DNA of 64,000 nt, taken from positions 2,685,501 to 2,749,500 of the forward strand of contig NZ_CP025938.1 of the NCBI RefSeq assembly GCF_002893765.1, given 5' to 3'. The position numbers were made by a program, and so were the translations under genes. The stretch is from Tamlana carrageenivorans (GTDB lineage: Bacteria > Bacteroidota > Bacteroidia > Flavobacteriales > Flavobacteriaceae). Below are positions 1-8,592 of this stretch, piece after piece. The notes under the pieces were generated by a model. It saw only the letters and a program-made list of their open reading frames with translations. It had not been told where the DNA came from and did not search any database. Position 1 is the stretch's first letter, and each line of letters begins with the position of its first letter.

Positions 1-87
1 ATAATAGTAAAAAAGTAGATAAACTAAAATGCAGACTTTATGTTTAAAGTTTTGCATTTTAGTAATTCAAAACATGAAACCCCAACA

Positions 88-2379
88 ATGAAGCAATTTA
101 CAGGTAAAATAAGCAAAAGTGGTTATATCATCTTATTATGGATGCTATGCCACTTCCAGCTTCATGCTCAGGTTTTTCCTGTTCAGGTTAACCCGCAAAT
201 GATTCCGCCCTATAGTCTTAAATTATCAGAATACGGCACGGCACAATCAGAGCGCGTAATTGTTAATATGTTATTAACCGATGTGGCAGATTCCAACCGT
301 AGGGTCACTTTAAAAATCTATATCGAAAATAATGCGGGACTTTCTATTCAAAGTACAGAAGTTGTTATAGGCGCTCATCCCATTATTCTAGATGGAGGTA
401 TGCCGCTACGGCTTACCAATTTAGACCTGCAACCTTATTTTTCATTACAAAATCTAAGTGGCATTGCCCCACAACAATACAATAAAACTTTACCAGAAGG
501 CTTATATCGTTTTTGTTTTGAAGTCTTCGATGAACGCTCTGGGCAACCCTTATCCCGAAAAAGTTGCGCAACAGCTTATTTGGTACTCAATGCTCCTCCT
601 TTTTTAAACCTACCCAATCGTGGGGAACAAATTCCACAACGAGACCCCCAAAACATCGTGTTTCAGTGGACACCTAGACATTTAAATGCCACCAACGTAC
701 AGTACGAATTTACATTAGCCGAAATTTGGGATACTGGCATGGATCCTCAAGCTGCATTTTTAGCCAGTAGGCCTCTGTATCAAACCACGACATATGCCAA
801 TACCTTGCTTTATGGGCCTGCAGAAACCGCCTTGTTGCCAGACAAAAATTATGGCTGGCGAGTACGCGCCATCGTAACAGATGGCATTAGCGAAACCGCC
901 GTATTTAAAAACGATGGCTATAGCGAGATTTATTACTTTACCTACACTGGCGCCTGCGATGCTCCAAGCTTTTTACTAGCAGAAGCGCAAAACCCAACTA
1001 CCCAAAAAATATTATGGCAGGGTGCCGAGCATCAACAATATAAAGTACAATACCGTAAAAAGAACTACACCTCACCCTCAGGGGGAGGTTGGGAGGGGGC
1101 TGTTTGGTTTGAGAATAACGCATACAGTGAACAAACCTCTATTTACAATTTAGAACCTGGTACCACCTACGAGTATCGAGTTGGAGGTATGTGTAAAGAA
1201 AACACAGGTTTTACCTATTCGCAAGTTAACGAGTTTACCACCATGATAGCCGCTAGCGATACCCCAAGCTATACCTGTGGTATTACGCCAGAAATAGTTA
1301 TTACCAATAAAAAACCTTTAGAAGCCCTTGTTATTAATGATGTTTTTACTGCAGGCGATTTTCCAGTAACGGTAAAGGAAGTATCCTTTGGAAACGTAGA
1401 ATCCTCCCCTTCTGGGGGAGGTGCCGCAGGCGGAGGGGGCTTCTTCTCAGGCTGGGGTTATATAACCGTACCCTATCTAGAAAACACCAAGATTAAAGTA
1501 AATTTTAACCGCATAAAAATTAATAGTGATTACCAACTCACAGAAGGTGTGGTTTTTACAGATTACGATAAAAATTGGGGTGGCGTTAATGATGTTGGTG
1601 ATGAGGTGGCCGTACTGGGAAGTCTTACAGATGTAGTCAAGCAAGCCTTAACTCTCGATATAGATTCTGATACGATGAAAAATATCAATAAGCTTACAGA
1701 TGTCATTATAAATTTAGTAAAAGAAGGAAATTTACCTAAACAATTAGCGACTAAAATTGAAGTAGCTTCAAATCAACTTGAAGAGATGAAGCAAAGTTAT
1801 GACGTAGCGAAAGAGGAGTATGATAAAGCCAAAACATATGATGAAAAAGAAGCTGCGGAAGAAAAGATGGAGAACGCCAGTGCCTCTTTTAAAGATGCAC
1901 AAAGGAATTTAAATATTGCTAATGAAGAAGTTGAAAAACTCAAGAAAGAAGTAAGGGGGATAATTAAAAAGGCAATAAAAGAATTATATCGGGAAGGAAA
2001 AGAAAAAGAGGTGTTGCTTTTGAGTAAATACACTAAAAATTACAATGAAGTTATAGGTGAATACGTCAATGAGGAAGATATAATTTTTATTGATTTTGTA
2101 GATATCAAAAATACCCAGGGAGCTACTGTTAGTAATCAGATAAAGGAGTTCTATCAATCTGAAATTGATTTACTTTCTACTTTATTTTCCCAGGTTTTGG
2201 AGGAAAGTGAAAATGAAGAAACAATACAAGCACTAATAGAAAAATCTAAAGAGATTGGTATTGATTTGATTAAGGAAATTAATGAAATGTCTGCACAATC
2301 TGATGAAGTTATTATCGCACACATCAAAGAAAAACTGATTGAAAGTTATAAATCCATATTAATTAATTATAAGATTTGA
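88..2379 (+). CDS. Secreted TANFOR/fibronectin type III protein with coiled-coil C-terminus
   Basis: The start at 88 gives a clean signal peptide (hydrophobic IILLWMLCHF, then HAQ); an in-frame ATG at 40 would add 16 polar residues before it. Residues about 30-170 resemble the N-terminal part of flavobacterial TANFOR-type proteins (QVFPVQVNPQMIPPYSLKL). Two fibronectin III-like segments follow (about 175-290 and 295-390), with a typical NLEPGTTYEYRV stretch in the second. Residues about 550-625 are a Lys/Glu/Ala-rich coiled coil, and the last 130 residues are a charged helical region unlike the front. Base composition also becomes more AT-rich in the C-terminal third. Proteins of this kind often carry an exchangeable C-terminal domain and head toxin loci, which the downstream genes support. 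No catalytic motif was seen. Two G-rich in-frame insertions at 1071-1100 and 1403-1440 are odd. Confidence 0.6.
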   Translation: MKQFTGKISKSGYIILLWMLCHFQLHAQVFPVQVNPQMIPPYSLKLSEYGTAQSERVIVNMLLTDVADSNRRVTLKIYIENNAGLSIQSTEVVIGAHPIILDGGMPLRLTNLDLQPYFSLQNLSGIAPQQYNKTLPEGLYRFCFEVFDERSGQPLSRKSCATAYLVLNAPPFLNLPNRGEQIPQRDPQNIVFQWTPRHLNATNVQYEFTLAEIWDTGMDPQAAFLASRPLYQTTTYANTLLYGPAETALLPDKNYGWRVRAIVTDGISETAVFKNDGYSEIYYFTYTGACDAPSFLLAEAQNPTTQKILWQGAEHQQYKVQYRKKNYTSPSGGGWEGAVWFENNAYSEQTSIYNLEPGTTYEYRVGGMCKENTGFTYSQVNEFTTMIAASDTPSYTCGITPEIVITNKKPLEALVINDVFTAGDFPVTVKEVSFGNVESSPSGGGAAGGGGFFSGWGYITVPYLENTKIKVNFNRIKINSDYQLTEGVVFTDYDKNWGGVNDVGDEVAVLGSLTDVVKQALTLDIDSDTMKNINKLTDVIINLVKEGNLPKQLATKIEVASNQLEEMKQSYDVAKEEYDKAKTYDEKEAAEEKMENASASFKDAQRNLNIANEEVEKLKKEVRGIIKKAIKELYREGKEKEVLLLSKYTKNYNEVIGEYVNEEDIIFIDFVDIKNTQGATVSNQIKEFYQSEIDLLSTLFSQVLEESENEETIQALIEKSKEIGIDLIKEINEMSAQSDEVIIAHIKEKLIESYKSILINYKI
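1071..1100 (+). repeat. G-rich REP-like insertion within coding sequence
   Basis: A pyrimidine/purine-skewed stretch centred on CCCTCAGGGGGAGGTTGGGA reads in frame as a Ser-Pro-Ser-Gly-Gly-Gly run inside a fibronectin-like domain. It can fold on itself (CCCTC with GAGGG) and resembles the second insertion at 1403-1440, so it looks like a dispersed palindromic repeat that landed in frame. Confidence 0.45.
1403..1440 (+). repeat. Second G-rich REP-like insertion within coding sequence
   Basis: The core CTCCCCTTCTGGGGGAGG is a self-complementary hairpin followed by a GC-rich purine tail. It is translated in frame as a Ser/Gly/Ala low-complexity loop. It is related to the insertion at 1071-1100 and strikingly GC-rich for its surroundings. 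Confidence 0.5.
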
Positions 2380-2396
2380 AAGAGCAGCACCCAAAA

Positions 2397-2690
2397 ATGA
2401 AAGATGATGACTGTATAGACTATAAAACTTTTTTTATAGGTCTTCTGGTTTTATCTGTAATTCCATTGGCTTCTATTTGGATAGCGTATGAATTAGCGTT
2501 CAACTATGACTATTTTACAGATATTGATTATTACGAAACATCAAAAACAAAATTATATAAAGTGCTTATACAAAGCATCGCTACCAAAATACCCAGTGGG
2601 AGATATGTCGCCATAGTGGTGCATGTCTTGGTTGCCATCCCATTTTTAAGATGGATTTATAGATTAATTAAGAATACCTTCAAAATATAA
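2397..2690 (+). CDS. Small two-helix membrane protein
   Basis: Not recognised. Starting at ATG 2397 gives 97 residues; a TTG at 2376 in the same frame would overlap the stop of the upstream gene by 4 nt. Two hydrophobic segments are visible: residues about 10-32 (FIGLLVLSVIPLASIWIAY) and about 70-90 (VAIVVHVLVAIPFLRWI), joined by a polar loop with several Tyr and Lys. It sits tightly between the TANFOR protein and the secreted toxin candidate, so it is probably co-transcribed. A role as membrane immunity protein or accessory factor for the upstream protein is inferred from position only. Confidence 0.5.
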   Translation: MKDDDCIDYKTFFIGLLVLSVIPLASIWIAYELAFNYDYFTDIDYYETSKTKLYKVLIQSIATKIPSGRYVAIVVHVLVAIPFLRWIYRLIKNTFKI

Positions 2691-2695
2691 CCATT

Positions 2696-4981
2696 ATGAT
2701 TAAACTGATGTTTAAAACCCTGATCATTTTAAATTTTATTATTTTGTTAACGGAAAATGCTAATGCAGAAACTATTGACCCAGTAATTGAAGGTTGTGTT
2801 GAACAGTTAGATTATTTGATTGATTATAACAAAAGCAACATTGAAAAAGATAATTTTCGGAAGAATTGGTATATTTATTTTATAGGAGAAGATAAAGATT
2901 ATCTTCAATCTTACATCTCCAAAATAAATCGTAATTATGATGGGTTTGAGAACATTCTAACAGAAGGTGTAGAAATCGACAAGAATTACCTTAAAATCCT
3001 AAACGATTATCTTGTTCTTATTAATCAAAGTAGTAAACTTGAAATTTATGTTGCCTTCATTGGAGCCGACAGAGAAATTGTTCAGCCCTTAGCGCCGAAG
3101 AAGATAAATACTTTTAATAAAGGGCGTGTTTTTATCGATAGTCTTATAAATAACTCTGCCAAATCATATCCTGGATTAGATTTAGAAAGGGCAAAAAAGG
3201 AATTAGGTACATATAATCGCGATTTTTTAAAAAAAATCAAAGAAATCTATGCTAGTTCAAACATGTCTAAAATTTCTGAGAAGCCTAATCATATTATGCC
3301 TTTTTCTCATAAGACTACCCGGATAATTTACAATCAAAAAGACGAGATTACAACGGATCAAAAATGGGCTATTTCCATGCATATTGGTAAGCGTGAAAAA
3401 CGATTCAATTATCAAGCTTTCAAAGATCTCTACAATAAGCAAGTTTCTTTTGGAAGTGATGAACTTCAAAAAAAGATAGCCAAGCAAGTAATCACTTTGC
3501 AAGAGTACTTTAGCCTCGACATACCACCACCGAATGAGTATAAAGAAGATTGCGGTGATCTTTTAAAATTAGCCGAATATTCACCTTTATTGGAAAGTAG
3601 AATTTTGGAGCCTGTACTAAGACGTAATCCTTGTATTCTTCGTGATATGGGTAAATTGGGACCCATAGATTATACAAAGTCCAAATGGATGGAAGAACTA
3701 GAAATGATGATAGTCACTCCATTGTATGTTGCCATCCTAGCACCAGTAGCAGCAGAATTTGTTATTCCTTCCCTCATTGAGGTCATTAGTGTTGAAAGAG
3801 GGGTTAATGCCTCCAAGGCAATGGCAGCGACCACCATAATTGAAGCTGGAATTATATATTACTGGATTGGTACTCCTGAACAACAGGCAGATATCGGTAA
3901 ATCAATTCTTGGAGTAAATCCTGTGAATGTTGCGTATGAGGGTGTAAAAGGCTTAATTCAGTCTCCATTCTTGGTAGAACTGTCAGTCGATTGTGTTTAT
4001 AATGGTACAAAATTGAGCGAAGGAATAATAAATCCTGAAGAGTATGAATTTACTTTTGAAACTAAATCTTGTATTAACGGAGTATTTATTAGTGCTGCTA
4101 CAAAAATCGGATTGCATCAGGGAGGGCAGTTTTTTAAAACACTTAGGACATTAGCTAATGAGAATCCGCAAGCATTTGTAAATGGATGGGCAAGAGTTTT
4201 TAAAGACTTGGGCAAGGATCAACAGGAAGCGTTTAAGAGTTTAGCTTACGGTATTTTTAAAGAAATAGGAATTTCCCCAAACCAAATTAATAGCTTTTTA
4301 CAAAGGCTAAGAAACAAAATTAAGGCCAATGGAGGTGGAGATTTAGAGTTTACCGGCTATGGGGACGAGAATCCAAATAATAGAGGTTCCTCTACTGTAG
4401 AAAAAATTGATATTGAAGGTAAAATTAATAACTCCTTTGATGATGTAAACGTAAAAGCTAAAGATTTTCCAGAAAATGAAGCTGAAATCCTAGCGACCAA
4501 CAATGATATTAGTACTGAAGCAAAAAAATTCTGGCAGAATCATGAAGTTAATGTAACAAATTATTTGCGTAAAACTTATGGATACACTAAAGTTGGTAGG
4601 CAAATAACTGTTGATATCAAAATCAAAGGTATTCAGGAACCTGTGCGTTGTAGACTAGACAATCTTATTGATATTGGTGGTGGTAAATTTAAAATAATTG
4701 ATGCTAAAAGTAGTCTTAAAGTTGACTTAAGTAAGCAAAATGTTAATAACCTATCTACTATTAGAAGCACAAAAAACCAAAAAATTTTTTACAAGGCTAT
4801 TAGGGAAGGAAATGTAGAAAACATAACACCTAAAGGAAGTAATGCTTCTGATTATTTTGAGTTATTAAATCCTAATTCTCCCATTATACCTAAAAATATA
4901 AAAATTGATCCTAAAATTGAGTTTTTAGTTAATGACAATAAAATTAAAGATTACAATATTTATAAAATATTATTGAATTAA
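2696..4981 (+). CDS. Secreted polymorphic toxin candidate with PD-(D/E)xK-like C-terminus
   Basis: A 761-residue exported protein with signal peptide (TLIILNFIILLTENANA). Residues about 30-330 are an alpha-rich charged region of unknown fold. A hydrophobic stretch near 335-390 (VTPLYVAILAPVAAEFVIP) resembles the pre-toxin region of polymorphic toxins. The last 160 residues carry the pattern of a restriction-endonuclease fold: an Asp in CRLDNLID near residue 653, then FKIIDAKSS near 669-673, where Asp and Lys fit the D-(D/E)xK core. A nuclease toxin is therefore the best guess. The stop codon overlaps the ATG of the next gene (TAATG), as expected for toxin and immunity genes. No T9SS sorting domain is visible. 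Function is inferred; the motif is short. Confidence 0.55.
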   Translation: MIKLMFKTLIILNFIILLTENANAETIDPVIEGCVEQLDYLIDYNKSNIEKDNFRKNWYIYFIGEDKDYLQSYISKINRNYDGFENILTEGVEIDKNYLKILNDYLVLINQSSKLEIYVAFIGADREIVQPLAPKKINTFNKGRVFIDSLINNSAKSYPGLDLERAKKELGTYNRDFLKKIKEIYASSNMSKISEKPNHIMPFSHKTTRIIYNQKDEITTDQKWAISMHIGKREKRFNYQAFKDLYNKQVSFGSDELQKKIAKQVITLQEYFSLDIPPPNEYKEDCGDLLKLAEYSPLLESRILEPVLRRNPCILRDMGKLGPIDYTKSKWMEELEMMIVTPLYVAILAPVAAEFVIPSLIEVISVERGVNASKAMAATTIIEAGIIYYWIGTPEQQADIGKSILGVNPVNVAYEGVKGLIQSPFLVELSVDCVYNGTKLSEGIINPEEYEFTFETKSCINGVFISAATKIGLHQGGQFFKTLRTLANENPQAFVNGWARVFKDLGKDQQEAFKSLAYGIFKEIGISPNQINSFLQRLRNKIKANGGGDLEFTGYGDENPNNRGSSTVEKIDIEGKINNSFDDVNVKAKDFPENEAEILATNNDISTEAKKFWQNHEVNVTNYLRKTYGYTKVGRQITVDIKIKGIQEPVRCRLDNLIDIGGGKFKIIDAKSSLKVDLSKQNVNNLSTIRSTKNQKIFYKAIREGNVENITPKGSNASDYFELLNPNSPIIPKNIKIDPKIEFLVNDNKIKDYNIYKILLN

Positions 4982-5631
4982 TGAATAAAAAAAAATTAGA
5001 AAAAATTAAAAGTATTGTTTTGGATAGTAGACTTTCTAAAATAGGTTTTAAAAGGTGGAAATATAGATATCTTAATAAAAAAGATGATTTCTATTATTCC
5101 TTTATGTTCACAATTTATGACTATAATGATATATTTCCTTCAAATTTCTCTTATGGCATCGGAAATAAGACAGTTACTAAAATTTGTAGACTATTATTTC
5201 CCGAAGAATATAATATTCCTGAAAATAAATATGCATTGACCATGGCTTTTCATCAAATTCAATTATTTGAAGAAGGTAGGTATCCCAATTTAGAATACAA
5301 AATTACAAATGAGAATGAACTTTATGATTCTTTAAATGAAACAATAAAATACTTTGAAACTACTGGGTTTCCAGAACTCATAGCTATCTCTAATTTGAAA
5401 CAATTAGATAAGTTAATCAATGAAAATCCGGAAAATCCTTTAAGTGGGTATCATGGTTTAATTTTAGCAAAATTAGTAAATAATCCTGATTATCAAAATT
5501 TAATCAGCGTTTATAGAAATTTGTTTAAAAAGAAAAATTGGCAGAATGAAGAAGACATAAAAAAGTTAGAAACTGTAATTAGTTTTCTAAATGATTATTC
5601 GAGTACAGAATTGCTGGAAATTGGCAGATAA
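4981..5631 (+). CDS. Candidate immunity protein for the upstream toxin
   Basis: A cytoplasmic protein of 216 residues with no signal peptide, starting on the last base of the upstream stop codon. The N-terminal 60 residues (KIGFKRWKYRYLNKKDDFYY) recall DUF4304-like proteins, a family found among immunity proteins, but the match is by eye only. Very AT-rich and rich in Lys, Asn, Glu and Tyr, like its neighbours. Translational coupling to a secreted nuclease-like protein supports an immunity role. Confidence 0.5.
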   Translation: MNKKKLEKIKSIVLDSRLSKIGFKRWKYRYLNKKDDFYYSFMFTIYDYNDIFPSNFSYGIGNKTVTKICRLLFPEEYNIPENKYALTMAFHQIQLFEEGRYPNLEYKITNENELYDSLNETIKYFETTGFPELIAISNLKQLDKLINENPENPLSGYHGLILAKLVNNPDYQNLISVYRNLFKKKNWQNEEDIKKLETVISFLNDYSSTELLEIGR

Positions 5632-5692
5632 TTATTCTGATTTCACCAAATTAGGGAAGAAAAAATATATTTTTAGAGGGAATAAAAATATC

Positions 5693-5920
5693 CCCGATAT
5701 CATGGACTTGTAGTCCGTGCCCGTAATAATAAGTAATAACCAAGGAAGTTTTAACAAAGAAGTAATTTTTTCATTAACTACGATAGTCATAAGAAAGTAA
5801 GGTGTTTTTTAGTTGAATTTCATAGCTCTATTTACTCTTAAGTTTTGAAGGGTGTTTGGGGTTAAATGAGTGTAATAAAGGAGTGGATTTAGGCACGGAC
5901 TACAAGTCCGCGCTATCGGG
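5693..5920 (+). repeat. REP-ended MITE-like element, copy 1
   Basis: A 228-bp intergenic element bounded by inverted copies of a palindromic unit. The left end contains GGACTTGTAGTCCGTGCC and the right end GGCACGGACTACAAGTCC followed by GCGCTATCGGG; each end is itself a hairpin. The interior is AT-rich with no convincing reading frame. It is nearly the same as 6507-6724 and shares its right half with 15005-15125. It occupies most of the gap between the immunity candidate and the next gene. Confidence 0.75.
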
Positions 5921-5993
5921 TAATAAAAAATGATAATAAAAATGAATTATTGTTGTCGTCCCCTTTTGTTGATTGGATTAAATAGATAAATAT

Positions 5994-6479
5994 ATGAAAA
6001 GATTTGATTTGTGTATACTGAATAATAATATTTTAGATTATAAAAAAGGAACTTTCGCAATTATTTTAGATATGGATGAAGGAGATTATTATAACTTAGA
6101 GTTATGGAATTTTGAGCATTTTGACGGAGCTAAACTGAGCTATTTAGATAAGAAATACTTGAGGCCTTGTACAGATATTGAGCTGAAAGAATATCAATTT
6201 AAATTTAAAGAATATTGTGATAAGAATGAAAGTTCGTTAAATCAAAATAATGAAAAAGGAAATAAATTATTAGATGAAAAGTTAAAAGCTTTCATAGAAG
6301 ATTTAAAAAATAAAGGTTATTCAAGTTACGAGTATTTTGAAAAAATAAGACTAAGTATTTTGAATAATGAAAAAGATGCGAAAGAACATTTGAGAACTTC
6401 ATTTGCTATTACTCAATATTCTAACTTTTCAAGAGATTTAGAAGAAAAACTAAAAGAAATCATAGCACTTAATCAGTAA
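5994..6479 (+). CDS. Orphan immunity-like hypothetical protein
   Basis: Not recognised. 161 residues, cytoplasmic, no signal peptide, with many acidic residues in the first half (ILDMDEGDYYNLELWNFEHF) and a Lys/Glu-rich helical second half. It stands alone between two REP-ended elements (5693-5920 and 6507-6724) with no toxin of its own. Size, composition and position fit an orphan immunity gene in a toxin array; this is inference from context. Confidence 0.45.
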   Translation: MKRFDLCILNNNILDYKKGTFAIILDMDEGDYYNLELWNFEHFDGAKLSYLDKKYLRPCTDIELKEYQFKFKEYCDKNESSLNQNNEKGNKLLDEKLKAFIEDLKNKGYSSYEYFEKIRLSILNNEKDAKEHLRTSFAITQYSNFSRDLEEKLKEIIALNQ

Positions 6480-6506
6480 AAGGTTGTATTAATTTTCCCC
6501 AATAAA

Positions 6507-6724
6507 CCCGCTAGCACGGACTTGAGTAGTCCGTGCCCCTTCTAATAAGTAATAACCAAGGAAGTTTTAACAAAGAAGTAATTTTTTTCATTAACTACGA
6601 TAGTCATAAGTAAGTAAGGTGTTTTTTAGTTGAATTTAATAGCTCTATTTACTCTTAAGTTTTGAAGGGTGTTTGGGGTTAAATGAGTGGATTTAGGCAC
6701 GGACTACAAGTCCGCGCTATCGGG
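6507..6724 (+). repeat. REP-ended MITE-like element, copy 2
   Basis: A second copy of the element at 5693-5920, 218 bp. The left hairpin is altered (GGACTTGAGTAGTCCGTGCC) and there is a short internal deletion before the right end. The shared interior includes AAGTTTTGAAGGGTGTTTGG. With copy 1 it brackets the gene at 5994-6479. Confidence 0.75.
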
Positions 6725-6827
6725 GATGGAGAGAAGGAAATATACGTGTACACATATAAAGGGAATATAAAAGGCGCTGGAATAAATATAAAGCCAAGAT
6801 TTCAATTTTCTTGTAAATAAATATATT

Positions 6828-7052
6828 ATGGACTTAAACAAAAAAGAAAGCTACGAAGTTATGCTTCAGTTTTTAAAGAATTGGTATAAACTTACCAAAA
6901 ATAAAGATATAACAGATATTTTGAGTGGTGCCCAGTATTGGAAAGACGGAAAACCTTTGGATTCCTCTTTTTTAGATTATTGGAATGAAGCAATAAAGGA
7001 GGTAAAGGCAGGTGAGAATGATCCTTTTGGGAAATTTATAAGTAAAAAATAG
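6828..7052 (+). CDS. Small hypothetical protein, possible immunity protein
   Basis: Not recognised. 74 residues, soluble, Trp- and Lys-rich (QFLKNWYKLTKNKDITDILS; then SFLDYWNEAIKEV). The stop lies 8 nt before the start of the secreted protein at 7061, so the two are probably one operon. It resembles in size the small alpha-helical immunity proteins of contact-dependent systems, but no family can be named. It could be a remnant of an immunity gene for a lost toxin, or an extra partner of the next one. Confidence 0.4.
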   Translation: MDLNKKESYEVMLQFLKNWYKLTKNKDITDILSGAQYWKDGKPLDSSFLDYWNEAIKEVKAGENDPFGKFISKK

Positions 7053-7060
7053 GGAGTAAA

Positions 7061-7900
7061 ATGCAAAAAATTATATTCGTACTTAGCTTAATTCTAAGTG
7101 TTTTAAACGGGTTTTCACAATGTTCTTCAGCTAACTTTGTTAATGACTTTGAAAGCATTAGAAATTTTATAGATGATCATGGCACAGACTCTTGGGTCGT
7201 CCTGTCTCAATCAAATAGCTCAAAGGAAATAAGACAATCCACCGAAAACCTAAAAATTGTTAGTGATTATTTAAATTCCACAAATAAATCTGTTAATGAA
7301 TTAACACAGGAAATTATTAAAGCTGGTGGGTTTATTAGTTGGAAGTTGGCTAAGTCGGTGGATGATGTGTTAGATGCTTCTGGTAAATTCATTGATGATA
7401 TACTTGAAGCTGATTATTTAGCTTATGTAACAAGAAAAACTAATTCAGGAAAAGTTCCAAGACAAAGGCTAGAATGGAAAGAAGTAAGAGATTATTGGTT
7501 AAATGACTCCCCTTTAGCGAGAGGTAATGCTTTTAATAAGAAAGCAGTTGATAATGATTGGTATCCATATAATGAAGTGCATTTAGGAAATGGAAAACGT
7601 GTAGATTCATATAAACCTCCAGCAAATGGAAACCCTGGAGAGATTATTTCAAGGAAAGCTACAGACTTAGGAGATATTAAATTGTCAACATTTGAAAGCT
7701 ACTTGAATGAAATGGTTTCTAAATATAGTCCTGGGATAGCTATTAATTCTCCAAAGTACAGCCCATATCTTGATGGTCAGACACTACAAGGTCAAATGTT
7801 TTTAGAAATTCCATCTAATAATCAAAGTTTAAGTAACATTCAAGACTATATCAATTTAGCTAGTAGTAAAAATATCACTTTAAGATTTAAGATAGAATAA
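7061..7900 (+). CDS. Secreted toxin candidate, short form
   Basis: 279 residues with a signal peptide (IIFVLSLILSVLNGFSQ). The first 130 residues are an unassigned linker. The C-terminal 145 residues begin around WLNDSPLARGNAFNKKA and continue with NEVHLGNGKRVDSYKPP, then GEIISRKATDLGDI. An Asp in RVDSY followed by Glu-Ile-Ile-Ser-Arg-Lys resembles the D-(E)xK arrangement of nuclease-type toxin domains with the GNxFN-VHLxNGKRVD context. Its last base overlaps the start of the next gene (TAATGG). A toxin domain on a short secreted carrier, unlike the long carrier at 2696, is the likely reading. Confidence 0.5.
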   Translation: MQKIIFVLSLILSVLNGFSQCSSANFVNDFESIRNFIDDHGTDSWVVLSQSNSSKEIRQSTENLKIVSDYLNSTNKSVNELTQEIIKAGGFISWKLAKSVDDVLDASGKFIDDILEADYLAYVTRKTNSGKVPRQRLEWKEVRDYWLNDSPLARGNAFNKKAVDNDWYPYNEVHLGNGKRVDSYKPPANGNPGEIISRKATDLGDIKLSTFESYLNEMVSKYSPGIAINSPKYSPYLDGQTLQGQMFLEIPSNNQSLSNIQDYINLASSKNITLRFKIE

Positions 7901-8367
7901 TGGAAAATATAGGTGTAAAAATATTTAGTAGTATCAATTTTTATGAGCGTTATAAGAGTCTGAGTAACGAGACCAGAAAAATTGAAGAAAGACTTGAAAA
8001 AACAGAAAAAAAAGTAGTCTTAAATACTCTTAGAGAATTGGGTTATGAATCAAATTTTGTATCTAAAGGACAGTTTTACCGTATTGCCGACACAGTAAGC
8101 GATTGGGACTTCAACCTTCATTTATCTATTAAATATGGAGTGGTTGAAGTTATTTTAGGAGGCAAAAATAATAGTACAAATTTAGTGTTCGGAGGCCCTG
8201 CTTCTCTTATTTGTGAGTCCATAGAATATAGTAGAGGAATAAAATCTGACGGATTAGTGAAAAAGCCTTCGTTTAACACCTATGAAATTCTTAAAGAAAT
8301 TTTCAAAGAGGTGATATCTTTATATGAAGAGATGAAAAAGGAGACGCTAACAAATCATCCAGCATAA
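7900..8367 (+). CDS. Candidate immunity protein paired with the gene at 7061
   Basis: 155 residues, cytoplasmic, starting on the last base of the upstream stop, so translationally coupled. The N-terminal half is a charged helical region (NETRKIEERLEKTEKKVV); the middle (FNLHLSIKYGVVEVILGG) looks like beta-strands. No family recognised. The call rests on coupling to a secreted toxin candidate and on size. Confidence 0.5.
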   Translation: MENIGVKIFSSINFYERYKSLSNETRKIEERLEKTEKKVVLNTLRELGYESNFVSKGQFYRIADTVSDWDFNLHLSIKYGVVEVILGGKNNSTNLVFGGPASLICESIEYSRGIKSDGLVKKPSFNTYEILKEIFKEVISLYEEMKKETLTNHPA

Positions 8368-8422
8368 GCCTGTCTAGTTTTAGCATCTCTAATATACGTA
8401 TCAATCAAATCAAACAGCGTTT

Positions 8423-8450
8423 CCCGATAGCGCGGACTTGTAGTCCGAGC
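8423..8450 (+). repeat. Solo REP unit upstream of the RAYT gene
   Basis: A single hairpin of the same type as the ends of the 5693 and 6507 elements: CCCGATAGCGC followed by GGACTTGTAGTCC. The rest of the 225-bp gap to the RAYT gene holds no gene; a second partial copy (CCCGCTAGCGCGAGCG) begins at about 8463. Confidence 0.65.
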
Positions 8451-8592
8451 AATACAACTGCCCCCGCTAGCGCGAGCGTTTTGCTAGTGACGCTAACAGT
8501 TAGGGAAGGATGTAATATATTATAACAACTATAAATGTTCGTGACTGTAGAGTAATAAGAAAGGAGAAAAACAATAAGGTTAAGTAAAACAA

